Source: Voacanga thouarsii (lineage: Eukaryota > Streptophyta > Magnoliopsida > Gentianales > Apocynaceae). From it: a DNA stretch of 64,000 nucleotides. The stretch spans positions 7,449,501 through 7,513,500 of the forward strand of contig JANUWF010001176.1 in the NCBI GenBank assembly GCA_026120185.1. The letters run 5' to 3'. Made by a program: the position numbers and the translations under genes. This document shows, one piece after another, positions 1 through 10,398 of this stretch; positions within the stretch are counted from its first letter, which is position 1, and each line of letters starts with the position of its first letter. The notes beneath the pieces were generated by a model that had not been told where the DNA came from, did not search any database, and saw only the letters and a program-made list of their open reading frames with translations.

Positions 1-1280
1 ACATGTCAAGAACAATTCCCATTAATTGTTTTAGGCTAACTAATCATGAGTTAAAAATTATTAACTCCCAAAGTTGCCATTTTCAACAATGTAGACTATA
101 ATCATGGTGTTCCATTCATCAAGGATTTTATGAAAACTAAATAGGGATTTGCATCTTTGTTTATTTCTGCCAAGCATTTGATTCTTTATATCTAATATAA
201 TAATTTAGTACTTATTGGAGTTAACGAGCAATGTGTTTATCAAGGTCCTAAACATGTAGTTAATTTATGAGATTGTGGGTGCATTTTTTGTTTTCATGGA
301 AGCTACTTGATTACCTGTTCAAATAATAGGGAATGCAGTATCTTTTGAATTTTAGAAACCACCATGTTTGCAATCATGCATGTGTAGGATCTGGCATTCT
401 TTGACACTTTCCTGTCTGTAAGTCACATCCTCAGCTCTTGCTAGAAAGGTAGCTTGATTCCTGGTCTTTTCCTTAGGGTGATTAGTTTAGTAAATCATAT
501 TGTAAATTCATTTATCTTTGGGTGGCTACCAAAAAATGCCACATATTAGAAGATTATACCCAAAAAGACTCAGAGTTGATTTTAAAATTTGTCTTTGTAC
601 GCAAGCTTTAATGTGTATGTGCATCTTTGCGGTATGTATTTTTCAAGGGGTTTTGGCAAACATATATTCGTGTTTGTTCCTTAAGTTGCAGTCTAAAAAG
701 GTGTTTCTCTAAGATTGCAATGTTTGCCAAAAAACGATTTTTAGTTTTTCTGATCTTGGCTATTGCACAAGAACACTTTTGAGTAGGGTTTATTAAGGAT
801 CCCACACTCAGAAAATGCAATTCAAGTAACTCAACATATAGCAAATTACTTTGTCAGGTAGGAATTGCTTCAATTTGATCCATGTAATTGGGTTTCGTAT
901 ACTCATTGTGGGAAGGCAGGGTGAGTTGATTGGCATTAATACTTTTATAGAAACTTGTTTTTAATTATGTTAATATTATTAACCGAGTAAGCCTAACTTT
1001 CTTTGATTTTTCCCCCACTGCTTCCCATTGCAAGAAAGGATCTGATGAGGTTTACATTTTCACCTAGCATTGGGATTCTTTGACTGCTGAATTATTAGAT
1101 GTTTTATTGGTTCCCAATACTTGCTTTTTTATTGATTGTCAATTTTGTTGGTACGCATTATTGCATGAAGTTTTAACTTTAGTTTAGAAATTACTAATCA
1201 ATTTTTCTTCATATTCTTTTTAGCATGCATGTATCTTTGTTTAGTGTTTTTGTCTGACTTGACTTCACTAGTTCTTGCAG
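1..1280 (+). other. Probable intron or upstream flank of the PSK gene
   Basis: This stretch is AT-rich with no long open frame in either direction. It ends in a good plant splice acceptor: a T-rich tract followed by TTCTTGCAG at 1272-1280, directly before the phytosulfokine-like exon. PSK genes usually have a first exon encoding the signal peptide, then one intron. I could not identify a signal-peptide exon here, so exon 1 is either before the window start or too degenerate to see. Reading all of 1-1280 as intron is inference. Confidence 0.45.
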
Positions 1281-1433
1281 CTGTTGGGTCTGAAGCAATG
1301 TCATCGAAGTGATAAAGCTTGCCTAAAGAGGAGAATGGTTGTCAAAGCTCACTTGGACTACATCTACACGCATGACGCACCACCAAAAGCCCAAGCATCT
1401 ACAAAGAAGAGCAGTTGTACTTACCAACTATAA
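1281..1433 (+). CDS. PSK: Phytosulfokine precursor, terminal exon (pentapeptide YIYTH)
   Basis: Last coding exon of a phytosulfokine prepropeptide, the precursor of a secreted, tyrosine-sulfated pentapeptide growth factor perceived by PSKR receptor kinases. The exon reads 50 codons from the acceptor at 1280 to a TAA at 1431-1433. It has the family signature in order: two cysteines (CHRSDKAC, residues 7-14), a basic RR, then AHLDYIYTHD. Asp directly before the first Tyr is the residue known to favour tyrosylprotein sulfotransferase. The pentapeptide lies at 1359-1373 (residues 27-31). The oddity is His at position 5 where canonical PSK-alpha has Gln (YIYTQ). The tail after the peptide (about 19 residues) is longer than the few residues usual in the family. 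An AATAAA at 1457-1462, 24 bases past the stop, could be a polyadenylation signal. The signal-peptide exon is not seen, so the gene may be intact across the window edge or a captured fragment. Family assignment is strong; functionality is uncertain. Confidence 0.82.
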   Translation: MLGLKQCHRSDKACLKRRMVVKAHLDYIYTHDAPPKAQASTKKSSCTYQL

Positions 1434-1680
1434 CATTCAGAATTTTGTATGGTCCTAATAAAATGATGTATTTAATACGTCTCATTTTTTAACTACTTTT
1501 GTTTGTTGACAATGAATCTTAAATTTGAATATTATAAAACTTATATTTGAATTGATTTTATCTTTAATGTGGTCTACTTTTTATTGTTTTGACCTTTATT
1601 AATGCATTTAGTAATTGTATTTTATTTGTAAATAAAATAACTATATATAATAATAAACCAATATTGTTGTGTTACATCAT
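1434..1680. other. AT-rich 3' flank of the PSK exon
   Basis: No gene or recognised repeat. It contains AATAAA motifs at 1457-1462 and 1631-1636 that could serve as 3' UTR polyadenylation signals of the PSK exon. The boundary with the CACTA subterminal repeats near 1681 is approximate; no left CACTA terminus was found in it. Confidence 0.35.
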
Positions 1681-2108
1681 TTATTGTGATGCAATATGAT
1701 ATTTGTTCTGACGATTTTAAACATCACATAACATATTGTGACGCTATATAGTGTTATAACATAATACTTTTCTTGACGCTTTTTAGCATCACAGAACCTA
1801 TTGTGACATTACAAGGTGTTATAAGATAACACTTTTCTTGACGCTTTAACTCGTTACAACACAGTACTTATTGTGGCGTTAGATAGTGTCATAATATAAC
1901 ACTTTGTTTGATGCTTTAAAACGTCACAACACATCGCCTATTCATAACATGACACTTTTACTGACACTTTTAAAGCGCCACAACACAATTCCTATTTTGA
2001 TGTGATTTTGGAGAACATTGTTTCAAAGGGTCACGACGTCAAAAGCATCACTAAAACCCTACTGTCTTGATGCTTTTTCGTATCAGGAAAGTCCTTTTTC
2101 TGGTAGTG
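1681..2108 (-). mobile_element. CACTA-1 right terminus with subterminal repeats
   Basis: The reverse complement of 2108 leftward begins CACTACCAGAAAAAGGAC, a typical En/Spm (CACTA) terminal inverted repeat, so this is a right-hand end with the element lying to its left. The interior consists of four to five degenerate copies of a 55-72-bp unit (starts near 1681, 1734, 1801, 1871 and 1941). The units pair TTGTGACG-like and GACGCTTTT...GCATCAC-like motifs, as expected for CACTA subterminal transposase-binding repeats. No matching left terminus occurs in 1-1680, so the element is left-truncated or extends beyond the window and might include the PSK exon. It abuts the end of the Ptta-like coding region at 2109, so it appears inserted into the neighbouring CACTA. 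Confidence 0.75.
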
Positions 2109-3200
2109 AAAAAAATCCAACACTATCGGAGTAGTAGCGCTAACTGAAGGAGGTGGGAGTGGAGAATGAGGACGAGAGTATCTCGAACGATGGGGATCTG
2201 GTGGCAGAATAAAGCTGCCCTCTGTCTCATTTGCCTCATCATCTTCCAGAATTGGCTAGAATAGCGAAAGCTCTATCCCAAGCTTCTCTGACATCATGGT
2301 CATAAATCCACTGATCTGATGCTGCATCTGATCTACCTTCTTGTCGAAATCCTTCTTCAACTCATCTCTCATTGCATGTACCCTCTCCTCAATCTTCCTC
2401 TCTATTATATCCTCTATCTTAGCGGGTGTAGGTGATGTGGATGGCAAGGAACCCTAGTCAAGCTACTGTCGGACACACAAAGCCTCGTAACCCAGTCCAT
2501 ACTCACGTCCTCAATTGTACCAGCCTGCCATTTTGAGAAACAGTGTCCTATCGTCTGGGATAACTGAAGACGTAATACTAGCAGATGAGGAGAAAGACGC
2601 CTGAGTAAGAAGCTCACTTTCAGCCGTCATATCTTCCTAAAATTAAATTCAAAGTCAGTTTGATTGTATGGAAAGTGTAAATAATTAATTAAAAAGTATT
2701 TTAAAGTATTGAATTTATAAAACATTTCCAGTATCTTACGAGAACACTCGCTGACATGTTGTCCCTGTCTCTCCATACCTAAAATGTGTTCAGCCTCTTG
2801 TACCACTCAATGTAGCTGAAGTCATTGCCTATCTTCTGTCATTGCAATTAAAAATTTAATTCATAAAAATAGTATCCCAAAAATTGAAAAAACACATTAG
2901 AAGTAAAAATTGTACAATATTTTAAGTAATTTACCATAGCTCCTCGTGGACTATAAATGAGACTAAGCCTCCAATATGAGTGGTGCTTCCATGACCCGGT
3001 TCCTCCGAACAGTGGAGGAGAGCTGCTGAAACTCCTGTGTGCTCCAACCCTACTGCATCGCCTCCCAATACCAAGAGTCGATCCAGAAGGGAGTTTAGCC
3101 AGTAGGGGTCATCCTCTATAGCCTCGATAGGGTGTTGGAAAAGTGGGTATGGTACTTATGCTCCTAGTTAGACCCGATCTTAGCACTATGTTCATCGACC
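2109..3200 (-). pseudogene. CACTA Ptta/En-Spm-like protein remnant
   Basis: Minus-strand remnant of the 3' gene region of a CACTA transposon. Residues resembling the plant Ptta/En/Spm transposase family are visible: DRTLFLKMAG near 2540, a YGLGYEALCVRQ-like stretch, and a charged helix with KIEERVHAMRDELKKDFDKK at about 2320-2400 that looks like the C-terminal coiled coil. Stops and frame changes break it. SYIEWYKRLNTF near 2790-2830 and WRDRDNMSASV near 2740 probably belong to the same product. Coding sequence runs nearly up to 2109, where CACTA-1 begins. The order TNP2, DUF4218-like, DUF4216-like, Ptta along the minus strand matches autonomous CACTA elements. Confidence 0.7.
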
Positions 3201-4130
3201 CAATGAAATAGTTTCTACAAAAAAAAAAAAAAAGTTATATATCGAAGTTGTTATATTAAAACAATTCATTAAAAATATATATGAAGTAAAAAAAATAATT
3301 TAGAACAATATATACAATAGTTAGTAACTTACCCCAAACCCCTCAAACCCGACATTCTTACGCTCATTGGTACATTAGCATACGTCGTGTACGGCCCGTC
3401 AAAGTACCTTTGGAGTATGGATGTGATCTTCCGTACACATTTGTTGGAACCAGCAAATCTTTAGTTGTCAAACAAGTGAAACAACAATTGGAACATGTTA
3501 TAAATGAAATATGAAAATGAAACGAATTAGTAGTAAAAGACTCATTTAATATGAAAAAGAACATAATGCAAAACAACATTAGTTCACATCAAAATTAAAA
3601 AATAGCGTCAAACATATAAATCAAATGCTATTAAATTGAAAAGCAAAGACTCATAAAGCAATAATATATGTGAATATTTCTTACAATTACGCAAGATATA
3701 TTATAAATTAATTTAATACAAATCTTATAGACTTTGGACATACCAGTCCGCTTATGGTATAATCAATGGTTGGGGATCCTGTGCCTGTGATCCAGTATGA
3801 TGCGATGTTGAAGATGATAGAACTGCAATGGAATTTCTGTCCTGCTCGACTAGTGGCATTCGAGGAGTAGGCGGGGGTGATGGCGTTTAGTCCCGTGACC
3901 GAGTACGCTGTGAGTCATCAATAGGCAGCTGCTCTCCATTAGACATATCTACGTAGAGAAAAACTATTTCGGTGTAAAGAATTTAACATATTCTTACACT
4001 TAAAAAGTTCAAAAAATTGTGATCTCGTTCTTTGTCAGTGTAATAAATAAATAAGATGACAAAAAACATGTTAAAAGAAAATAGATTGTTGGTAGGCTGT
4101 ATTATTCACTTGTGTCATTTTCTGAAATGA
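3201..4130 (-). other. Degenerate CACTA interior
   Basis: No clear coding segment. It is probably intronic or decayed coding DNA of the CACTA element between the Ptta-like and DUF4216-like parts. It includes a poly(A) run at about 3219-3233. Confidence 0.4.
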
Positions 4131-5923
4131 ACTCCTCCGAATCAACTTCTTTCTTAGAACCTATCTCCTAATTAACCTCATCATCATTCTCATCATGGTC
4201 TCGATCCCGATCTAATATCTCTTCCTGAACATCCAACATCCCATTTATGCCTTCCATGTGTATTAAGGGCCCAAGATCAACCACCAAAGCTATACTTGTT
4301 GCAACATTGTCATCAACTTCTTCTTGATAAGCTCTATCAACAATAGGCACATCGAACACATGTCGATCTTCTGTTTTGCAGACTGCCACCCATTCAGATT
4401 TTTGTCTTTTAGTTGAAGGATATGTAGCATAGTATACTTGATATGCTTGTTGGGCCAATACGAAAAGGTCATATTTAGGATATCGCCTCTTATACTCAAT
4501 ATCAACTAACCTCTATTAAGGGTGCACCCTCAATCCCCAATTTGGTGTAAGGTCAAACTAATCACACTTGAAAAGCACAACTTCCTAGATTGGATGACCA
4601 GGAAATTGAAGTTCGAGAACATCCTTTAAGATGCCATAATAATCAATACTGCTATGATCGTTCTCGGCATCTTTAACACAAACTCCGTAATTGACACTTT
4701 TTCTATGTTCTGCATGGTCACTTGTGTGAAATCGACGACCATTAATAACGTATCCTTGAAATGATTTCACCTCTCTCGATAGTCCCCACGAAAGGTTTTG
4801 CAAACATTTGTTTAGCACTCCATTAGTTGGGTCACACACCTACCAAAAAATTAGGATTTCGTTAGTTCGTGTCCAAGATATAGATGTAGAAGTCAATTAT
4901 ATAATCATACACTCAAATGACATTCAAAACTTGTAAGAACTTACATAATTTTAAAACCATCCAACAAACCCGTTCTCGATCCTTCTCTCCACTTCCAACT
5001 CTGTAACACCTATGTGATGGGATCGTAATAAAGTAGAAAAAAAAATCCTAATATATGGATGCACCTCATCATAGTTCAGGAAAATGTAATTTGTGGTAGT
5101 ATGGAATTCCTTGAATGTCAAGAATCGAGTTTGTATCCTCCCCAAGGCCCTTCCTGTAACATTACAGATTGAAAGCAAATATTGTTCATACACGTGCATA
5201 GTTATTTCCTCTTTATTACGTGCCACTTGTGTATGTCTTATTTGAACATGTGGCTCAAAGTAGTAGCAAAGAATGTTGATGCTTCTTCAACTAGATATGC
5301 ATTACAAATTGATCCTTCTACCCTATCCTTATTTTTCACTTTGACCTTTAAACGATGCAAGAACCTATTATTTGAAACAAGATAAATTTGATCACAATTT
5401 TGAAGACCATATTACTATCATATACTATAACATCAATAACTTGTTTGGTGAATGTCTACGTAGCTTTCAAAAGAATACATCCATCTATATTGAGTTGGAC
5501 CACAAACTCTAGCTTCATAAGGCAAGTGAACCACTAGATGCTCCATCACATCAAAGAAACCAGGAGAAATATTTTTTCAAGTTTACATATGAGCATAGGA
5601 ATTTCATTCTCTAATTTTTTTCAAATGTGGCAATTTAGGTGACCACAAATTCCTATAAAAAAGACTCAATTCTGTCAACACATTCTAAACATTGACTGAA
5701 AGAAATTCTCTTAAAGCAATTGGAAGTAACTGTTTTATAAACACATGGCAATCATAGTTTTTCATGCCGAACATCTTTAACTCTTTCAAATCAACACATT
5801 TTGATAAGTTTGATGCATATCCATCCAGAAGTTGCAAATCCTTCATCCATTCAAGTACTGCTTGCTTAGCCTCTGCAGCCAATGAATAATATGCTTTTGG
5901 CATGGACACCCTTCCTTCACTTG
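4131..5923 (-). pseudogene. CACTA transposase (TNP2), C-terminal half
   Basis: Minus-strand remnant of an En/Spm transposase. At 5685-5923 it reads a TNP2 segment: MPKAYYSLAAEAKQ, DGYASNLSKCVDLKELKMFG, then DCHVFIKQLLPIALREFL. At 4951-5226 there is a DUF4218-like stretch with GRIQTRFLTFKEFH. At 4585-4839 the linker has LSREVKSFQGYVINGRRFHT and DYYGILKDVLELQF, and at 4168-4500 a DUF4216-like stretch with AYQVYYATYPSTKRQ and EWVAVCKTEDR. Several stops and frameshifts separate these parts, most heavily between 5230 and 5680. The gene stops at 5923 because element A was inserted there; the N-terminal half continues at 12000. Confidence 0.85.
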
Positions 5924-7429
5924 TGATAGAGGCTAAAGTCACCATTCTTTTTCTAGTTATTTGAGAGTGTTTTAAGATATGTTTGTTGTAATAAGTATGC
6001 ATATTCCTTCCTATTTGACATTTTGCTTGTAAAAGATGTTTTCGGCAAATAGGTGCAGATTTAAGTTAAAATCGAGCAGAAAGTATACAGAACTAAAATG
6101 TATCAAGCACCAGGCCCAATAAGTGGAATAGGCGCCGGGTCCATTCTGTCTGCTACGGAGAAGCTGCCAAAAACAAAGCAAAAATAGGAGAAGATCAGAG
6201 TGCATATGGCGCCAGGTGGGTCGAAAGTACCCGGCGCCAGGTATGCTCTGGAGGTGAAAGTTCTGTACACAAAATTAGGACTTATCTAATTATTTTGGTA
6301 TTCTCCTACTCCTACTCGGCCAAGACTTCCTCAGCTACGAAATTGGCATCAAAAGGCCCATAAAAGCACAAGAGAACACAACGGTTTGAGATATACAACA
6401 TCGAAAGGTGAATTAAAGGGGAAGAAATTATTACTCTCATTGAAGGAGGAGTTCACCCATATTAAGGAGGATTGTTCAAGGGAGTTTTTAAAGAAGAAGA
6501 AAAAGAATTGTCTATGAGTGCTTTCTTTTCTTTTTGTCTTCTTTTCCTTTAGCAATGATGTATTCAATGCTTTTATTGTAATTTAACATTATTTTAGAAT
6601 TCATGATTTTGCGTTAATTTAATTATTTGATCAATTGTTTGTCATCTTCGGTATTTGATTACTTGATTTCATTAGTTTTTTATGCGAGTTCTTCTAATTG
6701 ACTTGGACATAACGATGTTAGGAGTTTTGTTGCATTGATTTCGTATTTATTAAATCTTGATGGATTTGAATGATGAAGTTAGGATTTTAGAACTAAGTGA
6801 TCAAATGTTAAATTAATTTCACCTTGACATAGGTTTATTAGCTAATTTCATATTTTTAAGGAATTTAGATTCATGCATGCTTTGGTTAGGATAGCTTGAT
6901 TGACAAATCTACTAATTGAATCAAGATATGAATGATGAGCTTAATGCATGTTTTGTTTATGTTAGCTTGATTGACAAATCTGTTAATATGAATCAAATAT
7001 AGGATTCTATGGATTGACAAATGAAGTGGAATTTACCTAAGTAAATTCATGACTTGACAAACAATTGAATTTTTTTGTGTGTTCCTTTATGATGCTAGGA
7101 TGATAATTAATTGAGAGAATTGCTAACTAGTTCATTGTCATGTTTTCTAAGATAATTGTTTGAATTGTATACACTTATATTCTTGAGTTGTATATATATT
7201 TTTATTTTTTTATTATTTTCTCACTTTATTTTGATCGGTTAAATAATAAATGAAAAGTGATTTGTGTATACTTGTTCATTTGATGTTTGATACTTGTTAA
7301 TTTCCTATACTATGCTTGCGATGAGTATATATGCTCACATGTGTATTTTGGAATTAATGTTTTAATTAAAACTTGACTAATGGATGGATTTAAAATTGAT
7401 GATTCTATCTACCTAAAAATTACGCATCA
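5924..7429 (+). repeat. Element A 5' LTR
   Basis: 1506 bp, starting TGATAGAGG and ending TACGCATCA. About 100 bp shorter than the 3' LTR, mainly through a deletion within the GGCGCC-rich part around 6105-6250. The TATA motif has decayed to CCATAAAAG at 6358-6366. Confidence 0.88.
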
Positions 7430-7435
7430 AGTTTT

Positions 7436-7453
7436 TGGCGCCGTTGTCGGGAA
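7436..7453 (+). promoter_or_regulatory. Primer-binding site, tRNA-Asp type (element A)
   Basis: TGGCGCCGTTGTCGGGAA starts six bases after the LTR end. It is complementary, with slight mismatch, to the 3' end of plant tRNA-Asp (GUC), the primer typical of Athila-related retroelements. Confidence 0.85.
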
Positions 7454-7787
7454 ACAATATCATGAAAGTTTGGATTTTGTTGATTTAACTATGTTTATAT
7501 GTTTATATGTCTATATGTAAATATGTTCTTTGTATAAATCGATGTTCTATCTTGTTGTTTGTAACATTGTGTGACTTAATTGATTAGCTTACTTCATATT
7601 GTACTGTAAATACCACTAGCTTTTGTATTTAGATAGTTTGTCAATGTGTGTGTTTTTCTTTTCTTTATTTTTCTATTATTTATTTTTTCCTTTTGCTTTA
7701 TTCTTTTCTTTATTATTTTATTATTTTTGTTTGTTTTTATTTTCGATTTGATTTTTATTTTTCTTTGAGCACAAGATTGACATCATC

Positions 7788-8617
7788 ATGAATAACTACT
7801 TTTGGACACAAGATCAAAGGAGTTATAATGACGAGAATTTGGAAAATTTGTAAGCTCAGATTGACGCTTTTTGTGAAACGTCACTTGAAGCCTCATTGTA
7901 TTCTTTTGTCACCAAAACAAATTCCTCTATTAAGTGGCATGAAAAAGCATTCTAACGTATGAGCCATCAAAGAACACAACTAGCCAAGTTGGTTGAGGAT
8001 GCCATAAAGGCCCATACGCTTGAACAAGAGAATCCCTAAGGAAAAGAGAAAGGATATGAGGAATAATTATCCAATGTGGAAAGGGAGGTATTCAAGTCTC
8101 TTCTATATACTAATAATTCTAATCTCTCTTTACCACATGATTTTTTAGATTCTTCTCAATTCTTGGAGAACAAGGGTCCAAATGATAATGTGTTGAATTT
8201 ATCATACCTTAAGGAGTTGGATCTTTCAATGTTGCATCGTAAGAAGTCCTTGGAGGGTAGTAGTAATTTCTAACCTTCATCCCATTCAAAGGAAGGTAAC
8301 TTAGTTTTTGTAGATGTGTCGAAAAGTACTAATTTCTTGATCCAATCTTTAAGAACTTAATTGTTAAGTTTTAAGGGGAATTTCAATTGTGACAAATCTT
8401 TTGAAGGGTTAAAAGGTGATTTCAAGTTTGATGCATTCTTTAGAAACCAAGTGCACTTATATGTTGACAAAAATATTTGTATGTCTAAAGAAATGTTAGA
8501 GAAAGAGGTTTATGTGTTTTCAAAAACCTTCTATTTTTCAAAAACCTCTCTTCTTTCTACATTCATCATGCCTATCTTCTATTTTGAGTTTTATTTTTTA
8601 TTTTTTTTAAAGGTTTG
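7788..8617 (+). pseudogene. Conserved retroelement ORF of unknown function (copy A)
   Basis: One frame runs about 276 codons from an ATG at 7788 to a TGA at 8615-8617 with six in-frame stops and no frameshift. It begins MNNYFWTQDQRSYNDENLEN. The same protein occurs in element B (38792-39360), sharing FLENKGPND, LKELD, GNLVF, LKGDF, YLYVDKNI and LEKEVYV. No protease, RT, integrase or zinc knuckle is seen. The N-terminal part is rich in Q, E and K and could be a diverged remnant of the linker after gag in Athila-like elements (QRTQLAKLVEDAIKAHTLEQ is reminiscent). The function is unknown. Keeping one frame despite six stops suggests the ORF was intact when the element was active. Confidence 0.6.
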
Positions 8618-8734
8618 ATGAGGAAGCATGATAAGTAAAAAGAGTTTTTGTTTGGTTTTGTTTTTTGTTTTTTTTTTTTTTTTTTTGTTAAGTAGTTCGT
8701 TTTTCCTCTCCCAAATTAGAAAAATATTTTCCAT

Positions 8735-9325
8735 CTTAAGTGTGGGGGGAGTGAGTAGTGTCTTTATTTGTTTTCTTAGGATTTTTTAAATCTTTTTCTT
8801 TAGTTTGTTTTCTTTTATTTAGGTATGTTTTTATTTTGTTATTATTTTTCTTGTGCTTTTATTTCTATTTTGTTTTATAGGAATAAAGTCTTCTTGGACA
8901 AGCCCTTCTCTCTATCTCAAGTTTGGATATATATTGGAGCATTATTGCACTTGAAAAGTATTGCTTAAACTTTCTACCCCACTATTATTTTTTGTCCCTT
9001 TGGAGATGCTATCTTGTGTTTATTTTTTACCGGTGAGGACATTGTCCAATTTAAGTGTGGGGGAGTAGTTTGGTGATATACTTTGTCCAAGTTTTTATCA
9101 ATTATCTTGGGGTTTTCTTGGTATTGAGCTACTTTGAAAAAATTTGAAATTGAGAAACAATTTTGTTTTGAGCACAAAGTTTGGAAAATTGAAGCTACTC
9201 CGTCATGACAGTATCTTCTTTACTTTCTTCTCCTTCTTTATTCATTTTGGTCTTCTTGGTTGTACTTTTATTGTTCTATCCTTGGCCATTGAGGACAATG
9301 TCTAATTTAAGTATGAGGGGAGAAT
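8735..9325 (+). repeat. Repeated polypurine-tract-like modules (element A)
   Basis: Three internal motifs resemble the true 3' polypurine tract: CTTAAGTGTGGGGGGAGTG at 8735-8753, ATTTAAGTGTGGGGGAGTAG at 9049-9068, and a GTATGAGGGGAG form at 9304-9325. A fourth, TTCAAGCGTGGGGGTATG at 10381-10398, abuts the 3' LTR. The later copies are preceded by GAGGACA...TGTC-like text, so a larger module is repeated. Element B has the same four-part arrangement. Confidence 0.65.
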
Positions 9326-10380
9326 GAGGTTGAAGAAATATTTCCATATCATTTTTGTGAAAAATGTTTAAAAATTTTCAGTGGTTTCATTATTAAGCAA
9401 GGTTGTAATTCTTTTTCTTACTTAGATATGAGTTTTGTCATTCATGTGGTGGATTTTGATGAAATTGGTTTTATTGGATAAGATATTTGTCAAGACTTGA
9501 AGAATTTTGATTAATCTTATTTTATGCATTAGTGTTTAAATGTTATTTGACTTATCTAGTTAGAATATAGAAGAAATGATGAATATGGGAAGAGTTTATT
9601 TGCTAACTTTTGTATTATGAGTTTAAATTTTGCTAGCTTTGATTTATGATGAAAAAAAAGTGAGTTAAAAAAAGATCTTTGAGAGTTAAGATTGAAGAGA
9701 ATGCTGAAAAATTTTGATTTGAGTTGAAAAAAATAATGAGTAGAAAAAACACTATAGTTGGTGTGAATTGAGACAAAATGCTCTTATTGATGATCATTGA
9801 AGACCTTTAGCTGAAAAGAGGGTCAATAAGGGGAGAAGTAGCAAGTGAATCCGGTGCACTCTCTTGAGGCTATCCCGAAGGCAAAAAGGTAAGAAAGAGC
9901 AAAAAGAAAGAAAGAAAGAATTGTTGAGAAAAAATGATGAGTGATGACTGTAAAAGGGGCCAATACGGTGTGTAAAGAGAAATCTATGCTCTTGAAGCTA
10001 TAAATTCCCTAAAAAATTTTGAGAGAAAAAAAATTAGAGTGCTTTCCTCACATCATAACTTGAGTGTGCAATTTTGAGTTGGTATATGGTTTGACTTATG
10101 TGATTCATATTATCTATATTTTTACTTGAAGAGTGAAATAATTTTCTTAGACTAGGGTATGCACTTAATTAATTTGACTTCATGAGTTTTGTGATGTCTT
10201 GTCCAATGTTTCAAAGTTTGAAATTGTTTTAAAATGGTATGAATGAGAAGGGTTATATCTAAAGTTTGAAGGGAAGTCATGATCTTTGCTACGGTGAAGA
10301 AATTTTTGAATGAGAAAGAATTTGTGTTTTCTAAATAATTTTTCTTGGACTAAAGTGTTTTGCTTGAGGACAAGCGATTG
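9326..10380. other. Element A interior without coding capacity
   Basis: AT-rich internal region up to the 3' polypurine tract. No ORF of note. It has scattered GA-rich runs (about 9895-9930) and aligns with 36946-38030 of element B in reverse orientation. Confidence 0.5.
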
Positions 10381-10398
10381 TTCAAGCGTGGGGGTATG

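Noticed and set aside
518..844. Small ORFs on both strands as a possible PSK first exon
   Set aside because: Neither shows a hydrophobic signal peptide followed by PSK-like sequence in the right strand and frame, and no convincing splice donor was found.
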